A DNA stretch of 64,000 nt from Corynebacterium lemuris (GCF_024919295.1 NZ_JANWTC010000009.1:1-64000); one strand, 5' to 3'. Positions 1 to 9,509 are shown, counted from the first letter of the stretch. Notes: generated by a model not told the origin, from the letters alone. A program made the numbers and translations.

Positions 1-1227
1 GATGCCCCGCAGGTGCTCGAGCCTGCCGTTGATGGCCTCGACCGGGCCGTTGGACGCACCGATATCGAAGTAGGCGAGCACATCCTCACGCCGGCGCCAC
101 AGGGTGCGCCCCAGCTGGGCGAGTTCCTCCAATCCGGCGGGCAGTCCCTTGCGCAGGCTGTTGATCACCCGCAGCATGAGCTTTTTGCCTTCTGATTTCT
201 GCGGATGCCCGTACGCCGCGATCATGTCCTGGTAGAACAACCAGGTCACCTCCAGGGCGACGTAGTCATCATCGGTGGCCCACAACATGTCCAGGCGTTG
301 TTTCTGCCGATGGGTGAGGTAGTTCGTCCTGGTCAACAAGGTTCGCCGGTGTTTGTACAACGGGTCGTCCTTGCGTCCGCGGCGTCCGGTGGTCTCGCGT
401 TGGAGTCGCTGCCGGCACGAGGTGAGCTTGTCCGCCGCTAGATGGACGACGTGAAACGGATCCATGACCTTGGTCGCGTCCGGGAGGACCTGGTCGACGG
501 CGGAGGCGTAGCCGGTGAAGCCGTCCATCGTCACGACCTGCACCTGGCTGCGGAATCTGGGGTCGCGTTCCTGCAGCCACGTGCGCAGGACCTGCGCGCT
601 ACGGCCTGGGCGGATGTCCAGCAGGCGGGCCGGACCACGGCCGTCCACCAGCGGGGTGAGGTCGACGAGGATGGTCACCAGGTTTGATGGTTCCGTGGGG
701 CGGCGGGTGTGTTTCCACACGTGCTCGTCGACTCCGAGGATGCGCACGCCGTCCAGGTGGTGCGGGTCGTCATAGACGAGCTGGCGGCAGGCATCGAGTG
801 CGACCTGGTTGACCAGCGCCCAACCGATACCGAGTGCTTTGGCGGTGGCAGACACACTCATCCGGTCAATGGCGAGGCGCTGGAGGATCCAGCGGGTGAC
901 TCGGTGGGTGAGCTTGGATCCGTCATCCGCACAGGCCAGGGATGCCTGGAAGATCTTCCTCGGACACGACGTGTCTGTGCACAGAAAGCGGGGGACGCGG
1001 ACGTCCAGGCGGGTGGGGAACCCGACGACGGGAAGATCAACGAGCCGGCGCAGGGTGTGATCCCTCAGCTTCCCGGGGTGCCCGCAGTCGGGGCAGGTGT
1101 GGTTCACGGCCACCGGGGTGGCGTCGATGATGGTGATGGTGCCGGCGTCGGCGGCGCCGGTGATCGTGAGGCCGATTTCTGCGGTGCGGCAGATGGTATC
1201 GGCGACGAGATTGCCAGTAGGCTGCAC
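1..1227 (-). CDS. ISL3-family transposase (C-terminus outside window)
   Basis: This DDE-type transposase moves the IS by cutting and joining DNA at its ends. From a GTG at 1227 the minus strand is open to the window edge (about 409 residues) with no stop or frameshift. An N-terminal zinc-finger region has CPDCGHPG and a later CTDTSC pair. Then come a helix-turn-helix region (MSVSATAKALGIGWALVNQV), the catalytic GVDEH, a second acidic motif MDGFTGY, and the family signature around SNGPVEAINGRLEHLRGI at the window edge. The copy may be active, because everything visible is intact. Confidence 0.9.
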   Translation of the reverse strand, partial: MQPTGNLVADTICRTAEIGLTITGAADAGTITIIDATPVAVNHTCPDCGHPGKLRDHTLRRLVDLPVVGFPTRLDVRVPRFLCTDTSCPRKIFQASLACADDGSKLTHRVTRWILQRLAIDRMSVSATAKALGIGWALVNQVALDACRQLVYDDPHHLDGVRILGVDEHVWKHTRRPTEPSNLVTILVDLTPLVDGRGPARLLDIRPGRSAQVLRTWLQERDPRFRSQVQVVTMDGFTGYASAVDQVLPDATKVMDPFHVVHLAADKLTSCRQRLQRETTGRRGRKDDPLYKHRRTLLTRTNYLTHRQKQRLDMLWATDDDYVALEVTWLFYQDMIAAYGHPQKSEGKKLMLRVINSLRKGLPAGLEELAQLGRTLWRRREDVLAYFDIGASNGPVEAINGRLEHLRGI

Positions 1228-1333
1228 AGTAGGGTCCTGGTTCGGTCAGATGAAAGCGTCGTAACTCTCATCTTGTACCGGCCAGGACCTCTATATGTTG
1301 TGCCACCCCGAGTCCCGCCTCGTGGTCAGCTAC

Positions 1334-1355
1334 GCACTCCGAAACGCGAAGAGCC
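1334..1355 (-). repeat. Terminal inverted repeat of the ISL3 element
   Basis: Read on the minus strand it begins GGCTCTTCGCGTTTCGGAGT, matching the ISL3-type terminal repeat that starts GGCTCTTC. It lies just upstream of the transposase gene, and its partner is outside the window. Confidence 0.75.
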
Positions 1356-1405
1356 GTTAATCTGCGCTCAAGTACGAGAGGGCCCGCCGGCTGAAGGGGG
1401 AAGAC

Positions 1406-2129
1406 ATGTGGGTGGTCGCACATCGGGGCGCTGAGAACCAGGAGCTGGAGAACACCCTGGCCGCCTTCCGGAAAGCAGCGGAGCTGGGTGCTGATGCCGT
1501 GGAGATGGATGTCCACGCGACCTTCGATCATGAGGTTGTGGTCCTCCATGACACCACCGCAGCGCGGGTGGCCGCAGCGGGATCACCCTTCGCTGAGGTG
1601 CCGGTTGCAGGTCTCCGGCTGGAGCAGGTCCGCAGGATCAGGCTGCGCAACGGGGAGGGGATCCCGACGTTGGCTGAGGTTACGGCGGCGATGGAACTTC
1701 CCATGCATGCAGGTGGAGGTGAAGAGTGCGGGGGCGGTGGTGGCCCTCCAGGGCTTCTTCCAGCAGCACCCGGAGGTGCTGGAGCGGGTGCTGTTGATCT
1801 GCTTCCACGATCTGGTTCTCGTTGAGCTCGCCGCCCGTATCCCCGGCTGCCGTCTCGGGGTGCTGCGGGGAAAGGAGAACCCCACCGATCTGCAGGTGCT
1901 GGATCGTATCCCGTCGGCTAATCTGGCGGCTTTTCTGCCGGAGGTGACCGCCCTGGATCCGGATGTCATCAGCCGGGCGCGGGGCAGGGGAGCGCAGATC
2001 GGTTGCTGGACCGTGCGCGACAGCACTGATCTGGGGCGGGCGGTGGCGGCCGGAGTGAACTTCATCACGGTGGGCGACCAGGGGATCGTCGATAAGCGCC
2101 TGCGTTCGGCTGAACCCCTGCGCTGGTGA
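1406..2129 (+). pseudogene. Glycerophosphodiester phosphodiesterase, frameshifted
   Basis: Intact members hydrolyse glycerophosphodiesters to glycerol-3-phosphate and an alcohol. The first frame starts at ATG 1406 after a GAAGGGGGA ribosome site and carries the family signatures VVAHRGA..ENT, VEMDVH and VVLHD. It loses homology after residue ~99. The rest of the enzyme (MQVEVKSAGAVVAL to the GQIGCWTVRD-like region and the C-terminal FITVGDQGIVDKRL) continues in the +1 frame to the stop at 2129. The break is at 1703-1710, where ATGC is tandemly repeated (ATGCATGC). Removing one ATGC restores a single 239-codon frame of normal family length. The IS end 50 bp upstream may also have removed the promoter. 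Confidence 0.85.
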
Positions 2130-2230
2130 GCCTCGGGCGGGAAGATCAGGGGGCTCCCTGATGTTTCCCGGCGCTGCGCCGGTTAACCTGGTTGTCTGGA
2201 ACCGACATATTCAGGAGAAGACTTTTCATC

Positions 2231-3025
2231 ATGACAGAACATGGGTCCACCCCGCCGGCCGAGCCCGACGGCACCCCGGCCGACACCACCACCGCAACCC
2301 CGGAGGCCGCTGCCCGAGCCATCGACCTGTACAAGCAGTACGGGGAGGGTGAGACCTCGGTGACGGCGCTGGACCACATCAACGTGTCCTTCGCCCGGAA
2401 CCAGTTCACCGCGATCATGGGTCCGTCCGGCTCCGGCAAGTCCACGCTCATGCACTGCATGGCCGGCCTGGACTCTGCGACCTCGGGTTCGGCCCTGATC
2501 GGTGACACCGATCTGTCCACCCTGCGGGACAAGGAGATGACGGCGCTGCGCCGTGACCGCCTCGGTTTCATCTTCCAGTCCTTCAACCTGGTGCCCACTC
2601 TGACGGCTGCGGAGAACATCACGCTGCCCTCCGACATCGCGGGCCGCAAGGTGGACCAGGAGTGGTTCGAGGAGATCACAACCCGCCTGGGCCTGGCGGA
2701 GCGTCTGACCCACCGTCCTGCGGAGTTGTCGGGCGGCCAGCAGCAGCGTGTGGCCTGCGCGCGTGCGCTGGTGTCGCGCCCGGAGATCATCTTCGGTGAT
2801 GAGCCGACCGGCAACCTGGACTCGAACTCGGCTGCCGAGGTGCTCAGCATCCTGCGTACCGCGGTGGACAAGGACCACCAGACCGTGGTCATCGTCACCC
2901 ACGATGCCCGCGCGGCCTCCTACGCGGACCGTGTGGTGTTCCTGGCGGATGGACAACTGGTCAATGAGCTGGTCGATCCGACGATGGATGAGATTGTGGC
3001 CGTCATGACCGGCGTCGAGCGCTAG
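2231..3025 (+). CDS. ABC transporter ATP-binding protein (MacB/LolD type)
   Basis: The ATPase of a MacB/LolD-like exporter, working with the FtsX-type permease encoded 12 bp downstream. It has the Walker A motif GPSGSGKST, the Q-loop FIFQSFNLVPTLTAAEN, the signature LSGGQQQRVACARAL, the Walker B motif with EPTGNLD typical of the MacB/LolD subfamily, and the H-loop VTHD. I chose ATG 2231, ten bases after AGGAGAAG. An in-frame upstream start at 2192 lacks a ribosome site and adds residues unlike the family. A Pro/Ala-rich stretch of ~30 residues precedes the ATPase core. The substrate is unknown. Confidence 0.92.
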   Translation: MTEHGSTPPAEPDGTPADTTTATPEAAARAIDLYKQYGEGETSVTALDHINVSFARNQFTAIMGPSGSGKSTLMHCMAGLDSATSGSALIGDTDLSTLRDKEMTALRRDRLGFIFQSFNLVPTLTAAENITLPSDIAGRKVDQEWFEEITTRLGLAERLTHRPAELSGGQQQRVACARALVSRPEIIFGDEPTGNLDSNSAAEVLSILRTAVDKDHQTVVIVTHDARAASYADRVVFLADGQLVNELVDPTMDEIVAVMTGVER

Positions 3026-3037
3026 GCCGGGAGAGCA

Positions 3038-5602
3038 GTGGCTAAGAACACGACCATGCGCAGGATCAGCCTGCGGAACATCGCGGCACACAAGCTGCGT
3101 CTCGCACTGACGGTGCTGGCGGTGGTGCTGGGTACCGCATTCATCTCCGGCGCGTTCATGTTCACCAATTCGCTGAACCAGTCCCTCCAGTCAGCGGTGA
3201 GCAGCACCTACGACGGTGTCGACGCCGTGGTGACCCCCGCCGAGGGCGCGTCCGTCCTCTCCCGGGACATCCGGGAGGCGATCGCCGCGGATGAGAAGGT
3301 CGCCAACGTCAATGTGACGGCCTCGGAGACCGTGGTCCTGGCGACCGGCGACGAAGAACCCATCCAGACAGGTGGCGGCACCGCCAGCCTGGCGCCGTGG
3401 TATGCCCCGGACACCGTGGTCGGGGTGCCGAACCCGCTCGTCGAGGGTGAGGCGCCGACCGCCGCGGACGATATCGTCCTCAACCAGAAGGGCGCGGAGA
3501 ACTTCGGTATCTCGGTGGGCGATGAGCTGCTCGTCGTCGACCCGGAGGAACGCCGCACCATGACGGTGACGGGCCTGTACGAGATGGAGTTCGACCAGGG
3601 CCAGTCCCTGAGCGCCTACATGCCGGAGGAGGCGTTCCTGGAGCGCTACACCCTCGACGGGGCGACTTCCCAGTTCATCGTCTCTGCGGTGGAGGGTACC
3701 TCCGACACCGACCTGGTGGCGCACCTGGAGGACACCCGGGACGGCCTTCAGGTGGAGACCGGCGCGAAGCTGGCCGAGGAGATGTCGGAGGTGCTGTCCC
3801 AGGCACTGTCCTTCGTCAACTACTTCCTGGTGGCATTCGGCCTGGTGGCCCTGCTGGTGGGCACCTTCCTCATCGCCAACACCTTCTCCATGATCGTCGC
3901 GCAGCGCACCAAGGAGTTCGCGCTCCTGCGTGCCCTGGGTGCGGCCCGGATGCAGATCACCCGTTCGGTGGTCTTCGAGGCATTCCTCGTCGGCGTGCTC
4001 GGTTCCGCGTTGGGCGTCCTCGCCGGCGTGGGACTGGTCGCCGCGATCAAGGGCATCATGTCCGCCCGGGGCATGTCCCTCCCGGATTCCGGCCTGGGCC
4101 TCTCGACGTCCGCAGTCGTCGTACCCGTCATCCTGGGCACCCTCGTCACCATCATCTCCGCCTGGCTGCCGGCCCGACGGGCCGGTGAGGTCCGTCCGGT
4201 GGAGGCGATGCGTTCCACGGAGGCCTCCACCGACCAGCCGTTGGGGGTCCGCACCATACTCGGCGTGCTGCTGATGGTGGTCGGTGTCGCGGCGGCGCTG
4301 GCAGGTGCCCTCCTGGCGGATTCGGCGACGTCGACACGCGCGATCCTCGTCGGCATCGGTGCTTTCGGTGTGATTGTCGGCTTCTTCTTCGCCGGTCCCG
4401 CGATGTCCCTGCCGATCGTGCCCACTCTGGGACGGGTCATCGGTGCGCCCTTCGGGGCCATCGGCAGGCTGGCGGCGACCAACTCCCGCCGTAACCCGCG
4501 CCGTACCGCCACCACCGCCTTCGCCCTGACCCTGGGTGTGGCGCTGGTGACGGCGATCGGCATGCTGGGTGACACGATGAAGGCGTCCATCTCCGACGTG
4601 GTGGAGAACAACGTCTCCGCCGACTTCATCCTCTCCGGTCCGACATCAGGCAGCTTCCCGACGCCCGCCGGCACCCCCGACGCCGTCCGCGACGTCGAGG
4701 GCGTGGAACAGGTGCTCACCATGTCCACGGCCCCCGTGCTTGTCGACGGCCGCGCCACCAACCAGTTCGGCGACTTCGCCCAGACCACGCTCCTCGACGG
4801 CAATGTCACCGACATGATCGCGATCGAGATGCGCGAAGGCACCGCCGACCTGGGCGCCGGACCGGGTGTGCTGGCCGCAGCCGGCTTCGCGGAGACCAAC
4901 GGCTGGGAGGTCGGTGACGTTCTGCCGCTGACCGCCCCGGGACTGAGCGAGGAGGTCCGTGAGGTCGAGGTCCTCGGCATCTTCGAGCCGAACAACCTCC
5001 TCAACAACATGGTCCTCTCCCAGGAATCGGTGGCCGGACTGCTGCCGCCGGGTGCACTTGAGGTGAGCATGGTCGGGGTCGTCGCGGACGGTTCGGTTGA
5101 CCCGGATCAGCTGCGCGCCGATCTCGAGGAGGCGGTGAAGGGCTTCATCGTCGTCCAGGTGATGAGCACTGACGAGATGGCCGGCCAGGCCGGGCAGGCC
5201 ATCGACCAGATGCTCAACATCCTCTACGCGCTACTGGCGCTCGCGGTGATCATCGCGATCCTCGGCATCGTGAACACCCTCACGCTCGGGGTCATCGAGC
5301 GCAGGCAGGAGATCGGCATGCTGCGGGCCGTCGGCTCCCAGCGCCGCCAGATCCGCACCATGATCACCCTCGAGGCCGTCCAGATCGCCGTCTTCGGCGC
5401 GGTCATGGGCATCATCATCGGTCTGGGGCTGGGCTGGGCCTTCCTCGAGGTCCTCAGCGGCGAGGGACTGGACACCATCTCGGTGCCCTGGGCCATGCTG
5501 CTGTGGATGCTCCTCGGCTCCGCGGTGGTGGGCGTGCTCGCCGCGGTCTGGCCGGCCCGCCGGGCCGCCAAGACTCCGCCGCTGGACGCCATCTCCGGTT
5601 AA
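3038..5602 (+). CDS. ABC transporter permease, duplicated FtsX domains (MacB-like)
   Basis: Membrane subunit of the exporter encoded with the upstream ATPase. The 854-residue protein starts with one membrane helix (~20-40) and an extracytoplasmic MacB-core-like region (~50-260). A first FtsX permease domain follows (~270-400). A further helix pair, a second extracytoplasmic region and a second FtsX domain (~735-850) come after it, ending in the typical VWPARRAAKTPPLDAI motif; PARRAGEVRPVEAMR marks the first domain. The start is GTG 3038 after GGGAGAG. This duplicated layout is common in actinobacterial exporters, and the substrate cannot be told. Confidence 0.9.
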   Translation: MAKNTTMRRISLRNIAAHKLRLALTVLAVVLGTAFISGAFMFTNSLNQSLQSAVSSTYDGVDAVVTPAEGASVLSRDIREAIAADEKVANVNVTASETVVLATGDEEPIQTGGGTASLAPWYAPDTVVGVPNPLVEGEAPTAADDIVLNQKGAENFGISVGDELLVVDPEERRTMTVTGLYEMEFDQGQSLSAYMPEEAFLERYTLDGATSQFIVSAVEGTSDTDLVAHLEDTRDGLQVETGAKLAEEMSEVLSQALSFVNYFLVAFGLVALLVGTFLIANTFSMIVAQRTKEFALLRALGAARMQITRSVVFEAFLVGVLGSALGVLAGVGLVAAIKGIMSARGMSLPDSGLGLSTSAVVVPVILGTLVTIISAWLPARRAGEVRPVEAMRSTEASTDQPLGVRTILGVLLMVVGVAAALAGALLADSATSTRAILVGIGAFGVIVGFFFAGPAMSLPIVPTLGRVIGAPFGAIGRLAATNSRRNPRRTATTAFALTLGVALVTAIGMLGDTMKASISDVVENNVSADFILSGPTSGSFPTPAGTPDAVRDVEGVEQVLTMSTAPVLVDGRATNQFGDFAQTTLLDGNVTDMIAIEMREGTADLGAGPGVLAAAGFAETNGWEVGDVLPLTAPGLSEEVREVEVLGIFEPNNLLNNMVLSQESVAGLLPPGALEVSMVGVVADGSVDPDQLRADLEEAVKGFIVVQVMSTDEMAGQAGQAIDQMLNILYALLALAVIIAILGIVNTLTLGVIERRQEIGMLRAVGSQRRQIRTMITLEAVQIAVFGAVMGIIIGLGLGWAFLEVLSGEGLDTISVPWAMLLWMLLGSAVVGVLAAVWPARRAAKTPPLDAISG

Positions 5603-5934
5603 GCGGACACCAGCCACCTCGTCAGCCACGCCACCACCCACCCGGCGGTGAGCGTGGCTGACGTGTATCCGGCCAACAACCGCCACTGCCGTTCCTTCAG
5701 CAGCTCACCGAGCTCCCGGGCCAGTGTCGACCACGTGGACAACGCACCTGCGAAACCGGTCCCCAGGGCGAGGTAGACCAGCTCCCCGGCCCCGATCACC
5801 GCACCGAGAACGACGGTGGCCGTGAGGTTGGCGGTGAAGGTGCCACCCAGGCCACCCGGCCACCGGGCCAGGAGACCGCGCACCATGCCGCCGAGGAAGC
5901 CGCCGAGACCGACGGCCAACACGGCCCCGATCAC
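5599..5934 (-). CDS. crcB: Fluoride channel subunit CrcB/Fluc, longer copy
   Basis: Small four-helix membrane protein of the Fluc family, which exports fluoride as antiparallel dimers. It shows the N-terminal GGFLGGMVR motif, the TANLTATVVLGA helix with the conserved Asn, and the GTGFAGALSTWSTL region equivalent to GF.G..TTFSTF. Two phenylalanines of that motif are replaced here (W and L). GTG 5934 overlaps the stop of the upstream crcB copy as GTGA, which suggests translational coupling; longer starts at 5943 and 5973 are possible. The 3' end overlaps the end of the convergent permease gene by 4 bases. Confidence 0.85.
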   Translation of the reverse strand: MIGAVLAVGLGGFLGGMVRGLLARWPGGLGGTFTANLTATVVLGAVIGAGELVYLALGTGFAGALSTWSTLARELGELLKERQWRLLAGYTSATLTAGWVVAWLTRWLVSA

Positions 5935-6227
5935 CGTGCCCACCGGTCCCCGAGCAGCCACGCCCCGACACAACCCACGACGGTGGCCACGAGATAGGCC
6001 GGTGCGGCGGAAGCCAGGTGGGCGAAGGCGGAGAAGCTCGTGAAGCCGCCGAGCACCCCACGGCCCCAGAAGGCGCCGGGGCGCAGGAGGCCCATGAGGA
6101 AGGAACCCAGGATGTTGATGCCGAGCAGGGGCAGGGGGCCGGTGCCGAGGAATTCCCCGACGGCGAAGCGGGCCAGGGCGCCGAGGAGGGCGCCGGCGCC
6201 GACGACGGCGGCGTCGACAAGCAGCAT
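5931..6227 (-). CDS. crcB: Fluoride channel subunit CrcB/Fluc, short copy
   Basis: Partner of the downstream crcB gene; such pairs form heterodimeric fluoride channels. At 98 residues it is shorter than the usual 110-125 because the loop between helices 2 and 3 is reduced. It keeps GALLGALAR, the [10 protein letters not shown] helix with the conserved Asn, and an intact GGFTSFSAF phenylalanine motif. ATG 6227 was chosen because it places the first helix at the N-terminus. An upstream in-frame start at 6425 would add 66 residues with no family resemblance and overlap the start of pgm. I saw no fluoride riboswitch upstream. Confidence 0.83.
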   Translation of the reverse strand: MLLVDAAVVGAGALLGALARFAVGEFLGTGPLPLLGINILGSFLMGLLRPGAFWGRGVLGGFTSFSAFAHLASAAPAYLVATVVGCVGAWLLGDRWAR

Positions 6228-6357
6228 GAGTTCACGGTACCTGCCCCCTCGCGGGGGTGACCGGCGGGTGGACAGGGGCGGGACCACTGCGGGTGTGCGG
6301 TCACGCGACAACAATGGAGTAACCCCTGCCCAGGCACGAACAAGGAGAACCACAGAC

Positions 6358-8022
6358 ATGGCACACGAACGCGCAGGCCAGCCGGCACGTCCCGAGGACC
6401 TCATCGACATCGCTGAGGTGGTCACCGCGTATTACACCCGGGAGATCAACGTCGAGGACCCGGACCAGCAGGTGGTCTTCGGTACCTCCGGTCACCGCGG
6501 CTCCTCGCTCGACAACTCCTTCAACGAGCAGCACATCTGGGCCACCACCCAGGCCATCGTTGACTACCGCAGCCAGGGCACCAACATGGACAACGGTCCG
6601 ATCTTCATCGGCCGCGACACCCACGCCCTGTCTGAGCCTGCGATGGTCTCCGCGCTTGAGGTGCTCATCGCCAACGAGGTCAAGGTGCTTGTCGACGCCG
6701 AGGGCCGCTACACCCCGACCCCGGCGGTCTCGCACGCGATCCTCAGCCACAACAGGGACATCCGCTGGGGCACCGCCGGCCCCTCGTACCGGCCGGCCGA
6801 CGGCATCGTGATCACCCCCTCGCACAACCCGCCGCGTGACGGCGGTTTCAAGTACAACCCCGCCAACGGCGGCCCCGCGGACACGGACGCCACGGACTGG
6901 ATCGCCAACCGGGCCAATGAGCTGCTGCGCGCCGGACTGGAGGGTGTCAGGCGCGTCCCGGTCACGGGTGTCCTCGACGAGCGGGCCGAGCGCTACGACT
7001 TCAAGGGCCGCTATGTCGCCGACCTGCCCAGCGTGGTCAACATCGACGCCATCCGGGAGGCCGGTGTGCGCATCGGGGCGGACCCGATGGGTGGTGCCTC
7101 CGTCGACTACTGGGCGGCGATCGCGGAGACCCATGGGCTCGACCTCACGGTGGTCAACCCGGCGGTGGACGCGACCTTCCGGTTCATGACCCTGGACACC
7201 GACGGCAAGATCCGCATGGACTGCTCCTCCCCGCACGCCATGGCCTCGCTGATCGAGAACCGCGACAACTATGACGTCGCCACCGGTAACGACGCTGACG
7301 CTGACCGGCACGGCATCGTCACCCCGGACGCCGGCCTGATGAACCCCAACCACTATCTTGCGGTGGCCATCGAGTACCTCTTCGCCAACCGCCCCGGCTG
7401 GGACGAGCGCACCGCGGTGGGCAAGACCCTGGTCAGCTCCTCCATGATCGACCGGGTGGTCGACCGCCTGGGCCGCCGCCTGGTTGAGGTGCCGGTGGGC
7501 TTCAAGTGGTTCGTGGACGGCCTGATGTCCGGGACGATCGGTTTCGGCGGCGAAGAGTCCGCGGGCGCGTCCTTCCTGCGCATGGACGGCACCACCTGGT
7601 CCACCGACAAGGACGGTCTCATCCTCAACCTGCTCGCCGCCGAGATCATCGCCGTGACCGGCAAGACCCCCTCGCAGCGCTACGCGGAACTGGCCGCCGA
7701 GTTCGGTGCCCCCGCCTATGCGCGTCTCGACGCCGAGGCCAACCGCGAGCAGAAGGCCGCGCTCAAGGCACTGTCCCCCGAGCAGGTCACCGCCACCGAG
7801 CTGGCCGGTGAGCCCATCACCGCCAAGCTGACCGAGGCGCCGGGCAACGGTGCCGCCATCGGCGGGCTGAAGGTCACCACCGGGAACGCCTGGTTCGCGG
7901 CCCGCCCCTCCGGTACCGAGGACAAGTACAAGATCTACGCCGAGTCCTTCCGTGGCGAAGATCACCTCCGCCAGGTGCAGGAGGAGGCTCAGGCTGTGGT
8001 GAGCCAGGTGCTCGGCGGTTAA
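6358..8022 (+). CDS. pgm: Phosphoglucomutase (alpha-D-glucose 1,6-bisphosphate dependent)
   Basis: Interconverts glucose-1-phosphate and glucose-6-phosphate in the cytoplasm, feeding glycogen, trehalose and cell-wall sugar synthesis. The 554-residue protein has the usual family length. It has FGTSGHRG near the N-terminus, the phosphoserine loop [12 protein letters not shown], the metal loop [10 protein letters not shown], the sugar-binding [10 protein letters not shown] and the phosphate-binding [12 protein letters not shown] near the C-terminus. ATG 6358 follows AAGGAG. An open extension back to 6040 overlaps the divergent crcB gene and has no homology. Confidence 0.96.
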   Translation: MAHERAGQPARPEDLIDIAEVVTAYYTREINVEDPDQQVVFGTSGHRGSSLDNSFNEQHIWATTQAIVDYRSQGTNMDNGPIFIGRDTHALSEPAMVSALEVLIANEVKVLVDAEGRYTPTPAVSHAILSHNRDIRWGTAGPSYRPADGIVITPSHNPPRDGGFKYNPANGGPADTDATDWIANRANELLRAGLEGVRRVPVTGVLDERAERYDFKGRYVADLPSVVNIDAIREAGVRIGADPMGGASVDYWAAIAETHGLDLTVVNPAVDATFRFMTLDTDGKIRMDCSSPHAMASLIENRDNYDVATGNDADADRHGIVTPDAGLMNPNHYLAVAIEYLFANRPGWDERTAVGKTLVSSSMIDRVVDRLGRRLVEVPVGFKWFVDGLMSGTIGFGGEESAGASFLRMDGTTWSTDKDGLILNLLAAEIIAVTGKTPSQRYAELAAEFGAPAYARLDAEANREQKAALKALSPEQVTATELAGEPITAKLTEAPGNGAAIGGLKVTTGNAWFAARPSGTEDKYKIYAESFRGEDHLRQVQEEAQAVVSQVLGG

Positions 8023-8096
8023 TCCCCTGTGATTCGGGCCGGCCGGGGCGAATTCATGTATCGGACCGGCCCGGTGGTCGGCTAAGGTCTGAATAC

Positions 8097-8624
8097 GTGT
8101 CCACCACAGAGCAGGCAATGACCCCCTCAACGAACCCGGAGCCGGTGGCTGCGGGTTCGTTCTGGTCGAGCACGAACGGACGGCGGATCCTCGACGGCAT
8201 CAGCCTCTTCGCCAGGTTCTTCATGGCCTACACCTGGCTGACCGCCGGCTGGGCCAAGCTCAACGACCACATGAACATGACGCAGGCCATCATGGCCTAC
8301 GAGATCTTCACCCCCCAGTGGTCGGATCTGCTGGCCCGGCTCATCGGGCCGCTGGAGATCGCCGGCGGGCTCTTCCTGCTGCTGGGGGTCTTCCTCCGGC
8401 AGTCCAGCAAGGTGGCCACGGGAGTGCTGGTGCTGTTCATCGTCGGCATCGCGCAGGCCTGGGCCCGGGGGCTGGCCATCGACTGCGGCTGCTTCAGCAT
8501 CGAGCCGAATTACGACGCCGTGGCGATGGACTATTTCATCACCATCCTCCGTGACGTCTTCTACCTGGCATTGACCGTGTGGACCATTTATCGTCCGTTC
8601 AAGAGGTTCGCCCTCTACCCTTAA
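8097..8624 (+). CDS. MauE/DoxX-family redox-associated membrane protein
   Basis: A 175-residue four-helix membrane protein of the MauE/DoxX type. These proteins are thought to pass reducing equivalents between cytoplasm and exported thiol proteins. Visible signs are an FARFFMAYTWLTAGWAKL first helix, GPLEIAGGLFLLLGVF, and the MauE hallmark IDCGCFS with two nearby cysteines. The start is GTG 8097, eight bases after a TAAGGT -10-like box, so the message may be leaderless. The next gene, 39 bp downstream, encodes a DsbA-like thiol protein, the likely partner. Confidence 0.85.
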   Translation: MSTTEQAMTPSTNPEPVAAGSFWSSTNGRRILDGISLFARFFMAYTWLTAGWAKLNDHMNMTQAIMAYEIFTPQWSDLLARLIGPLEIAGGLFLLLGVFLRQSSKVATGVLVLFIVGIAQAWARGLAIDCGCFSIEPNYDAVAMDYFITILRDVFYLALTVWTIYRPFKRFALYP

Positions 8625-8663
8625 ACCGCAAGACCATCAGATTTCCGAAGGTGAGAACAAACA

Positions 8664-9398
8664 GTGAGCAAGTCCACCCGGGTCAGTGACCCGAACGCCA
8701 AGGGCGGTAGCGCATTCATCTGGGCCATCGTCGCCGTCGTCGTCGTGGCGGCCGTGGTCATCGGCTACATCGTCATGTCCGGACAGGGCAAGAGGACCGA
8801 GCACCTCGCCGACCGTGCGAACGTCGACGTCGCCTTCGAATCCGATTTCAGCGACAACTCGGTGACCATCGCCGCCGCGAACCCGGCCGCCGACGCCCCC
8901 GAGGTGGACCTCTACGAGGACTACTCCTGCCCCTACTGCGGCACCCTCGCGCAGAACACCGATGAGCAGATGCAGGAGGCCGTGGAGGCCGGTGAACTGA
9001 TCGTCAACATCCGCACCCTCAACTTCCTGGACCGCGGCAACATCGACGGCCACTCCACCCGCGCAGCCGCCGCCGCCCTCGCGGTCGCGGAGGCCGGCGA
9101 GACCGACGTGTTCTGGAACTTCCGCACCGTCCTCATGGAGGACCAGGAGGACATCTACAACAAGTGGAGCAACGACGACTTCGCCGATGCCGCACAGGCG
9201 CTCGGCGCCTCTGACGGCGTTGTCGAGACGATCCGCAATGGTGAGTTCGTCAGCGATGCGGCCACCCTGGCCGCCGCCAACGCCGACAGGCTCGAGGCCG
9301 AGACCGGTTCCGTCTCCTCACCGCGCGTGGTCCAGGACGGCAAGGACGTCGAGGTTGAGGACATCAACCAGTGGCTGGATGTTGTTCTGGGTGCTTAA
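8664..9398 (+). CDS. Membrane-anchored DsbA-like thioredoxin-fold protein
   Basis: Extracytoplasmic thiol-disulfide oxidoreductase. One N-terminal membrane anchor (~18-40) is followed by a thioredoxin-fold domain with CPYC in DLYEDYSCPYCGTLA (~85-100), an inserted helical region, and SVSSPRVVQDGKDV carrying the cis-Pro segment near the C-terminus. It probably acts in disulfide formation of exported proteins with the upstream MauE-like protein. The start is GTG 8664 after AAGGTGAG. A strong terminator follows at 9416. Confidence 0.88.
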   Translation: MSKSTRVSDPNAKGGSAFIWAIVAVVVVAAVVIGYIVMSGQGKRTEHLADRANVDVAFESDFSDNSVTIAAANPAADAPEVDLYEDYSCPYCGTLAQNTDEQMQEAVEAGELIVNIRTLNFLDRGNIDGHSTRAAAAALAVAEAGETDVFWNFRTVLMEDQEDIYNKWSNDDFADAAQALGASDGVVETIRNGEFVSDAATLAAANADRLEAETGSVSSPRVVQDGKDVEVEDINQWLDVVLGA

Positions 9399-9415
9399 AC
9401 CCCGCCTGAACCCCG

Positions 9416-9450
9416 CTTGACGACGCCCGCCCCACGCGGGCGTCGTCAAG
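9416..9450 (+). terminator. Rho-independent terminator after the DsbA-like gene
   Basis: A perfect 15-bp stem (CTTGACGACGCCCGC with its complement at 9436-9450) around a 5-base loop. It follows the stop by 18 bases. There is no long T-run. Confidence 0.75.
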
Positions 9451-9509
9451 CATTCACCTGGCGATTTGGTGCCGCAGCATGCGGACGTGTACATTGACAG
9501 GAGTTCCAA

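Larger units (their letters stand above)
1..1355 (-). mobile_element. ISL3-family insertion sequence, left part cut by window edge
   Basis: The element holds one transposase gene reading leftwards and ends on the right at 1355 with a terminal inverted repeat starting GGCTCTTC on the minus strand, as in ISL3 elements. The reading frame resembles the transposases of the corynebacterial elements IS31831 and IS13869. The other end lies outside the window. The bases after the end (1356-1363, GTTAATCT) would be one copy of the usual 8-bp target duplication. The end lies 50 bp before the broken phosphodiesterase gene at 1406. Confidence 0.85.

Noticed and set aside
709..1434. 241-codon plus-strand frame near the left edge
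   Set aside because: Shadow of the ISL3 transposase on the other strand; it crosses the IS terminal repeat.
6228..6357. Possible fluoride riboswitch before crcB
   Set aside because: I looked for the conserved crcB-motif pattern between crcB and pgm on both strands and did not see it.
6301..8130. 609-codon minus-strand frame
   Set aside because: Antisense shadow of pgm.
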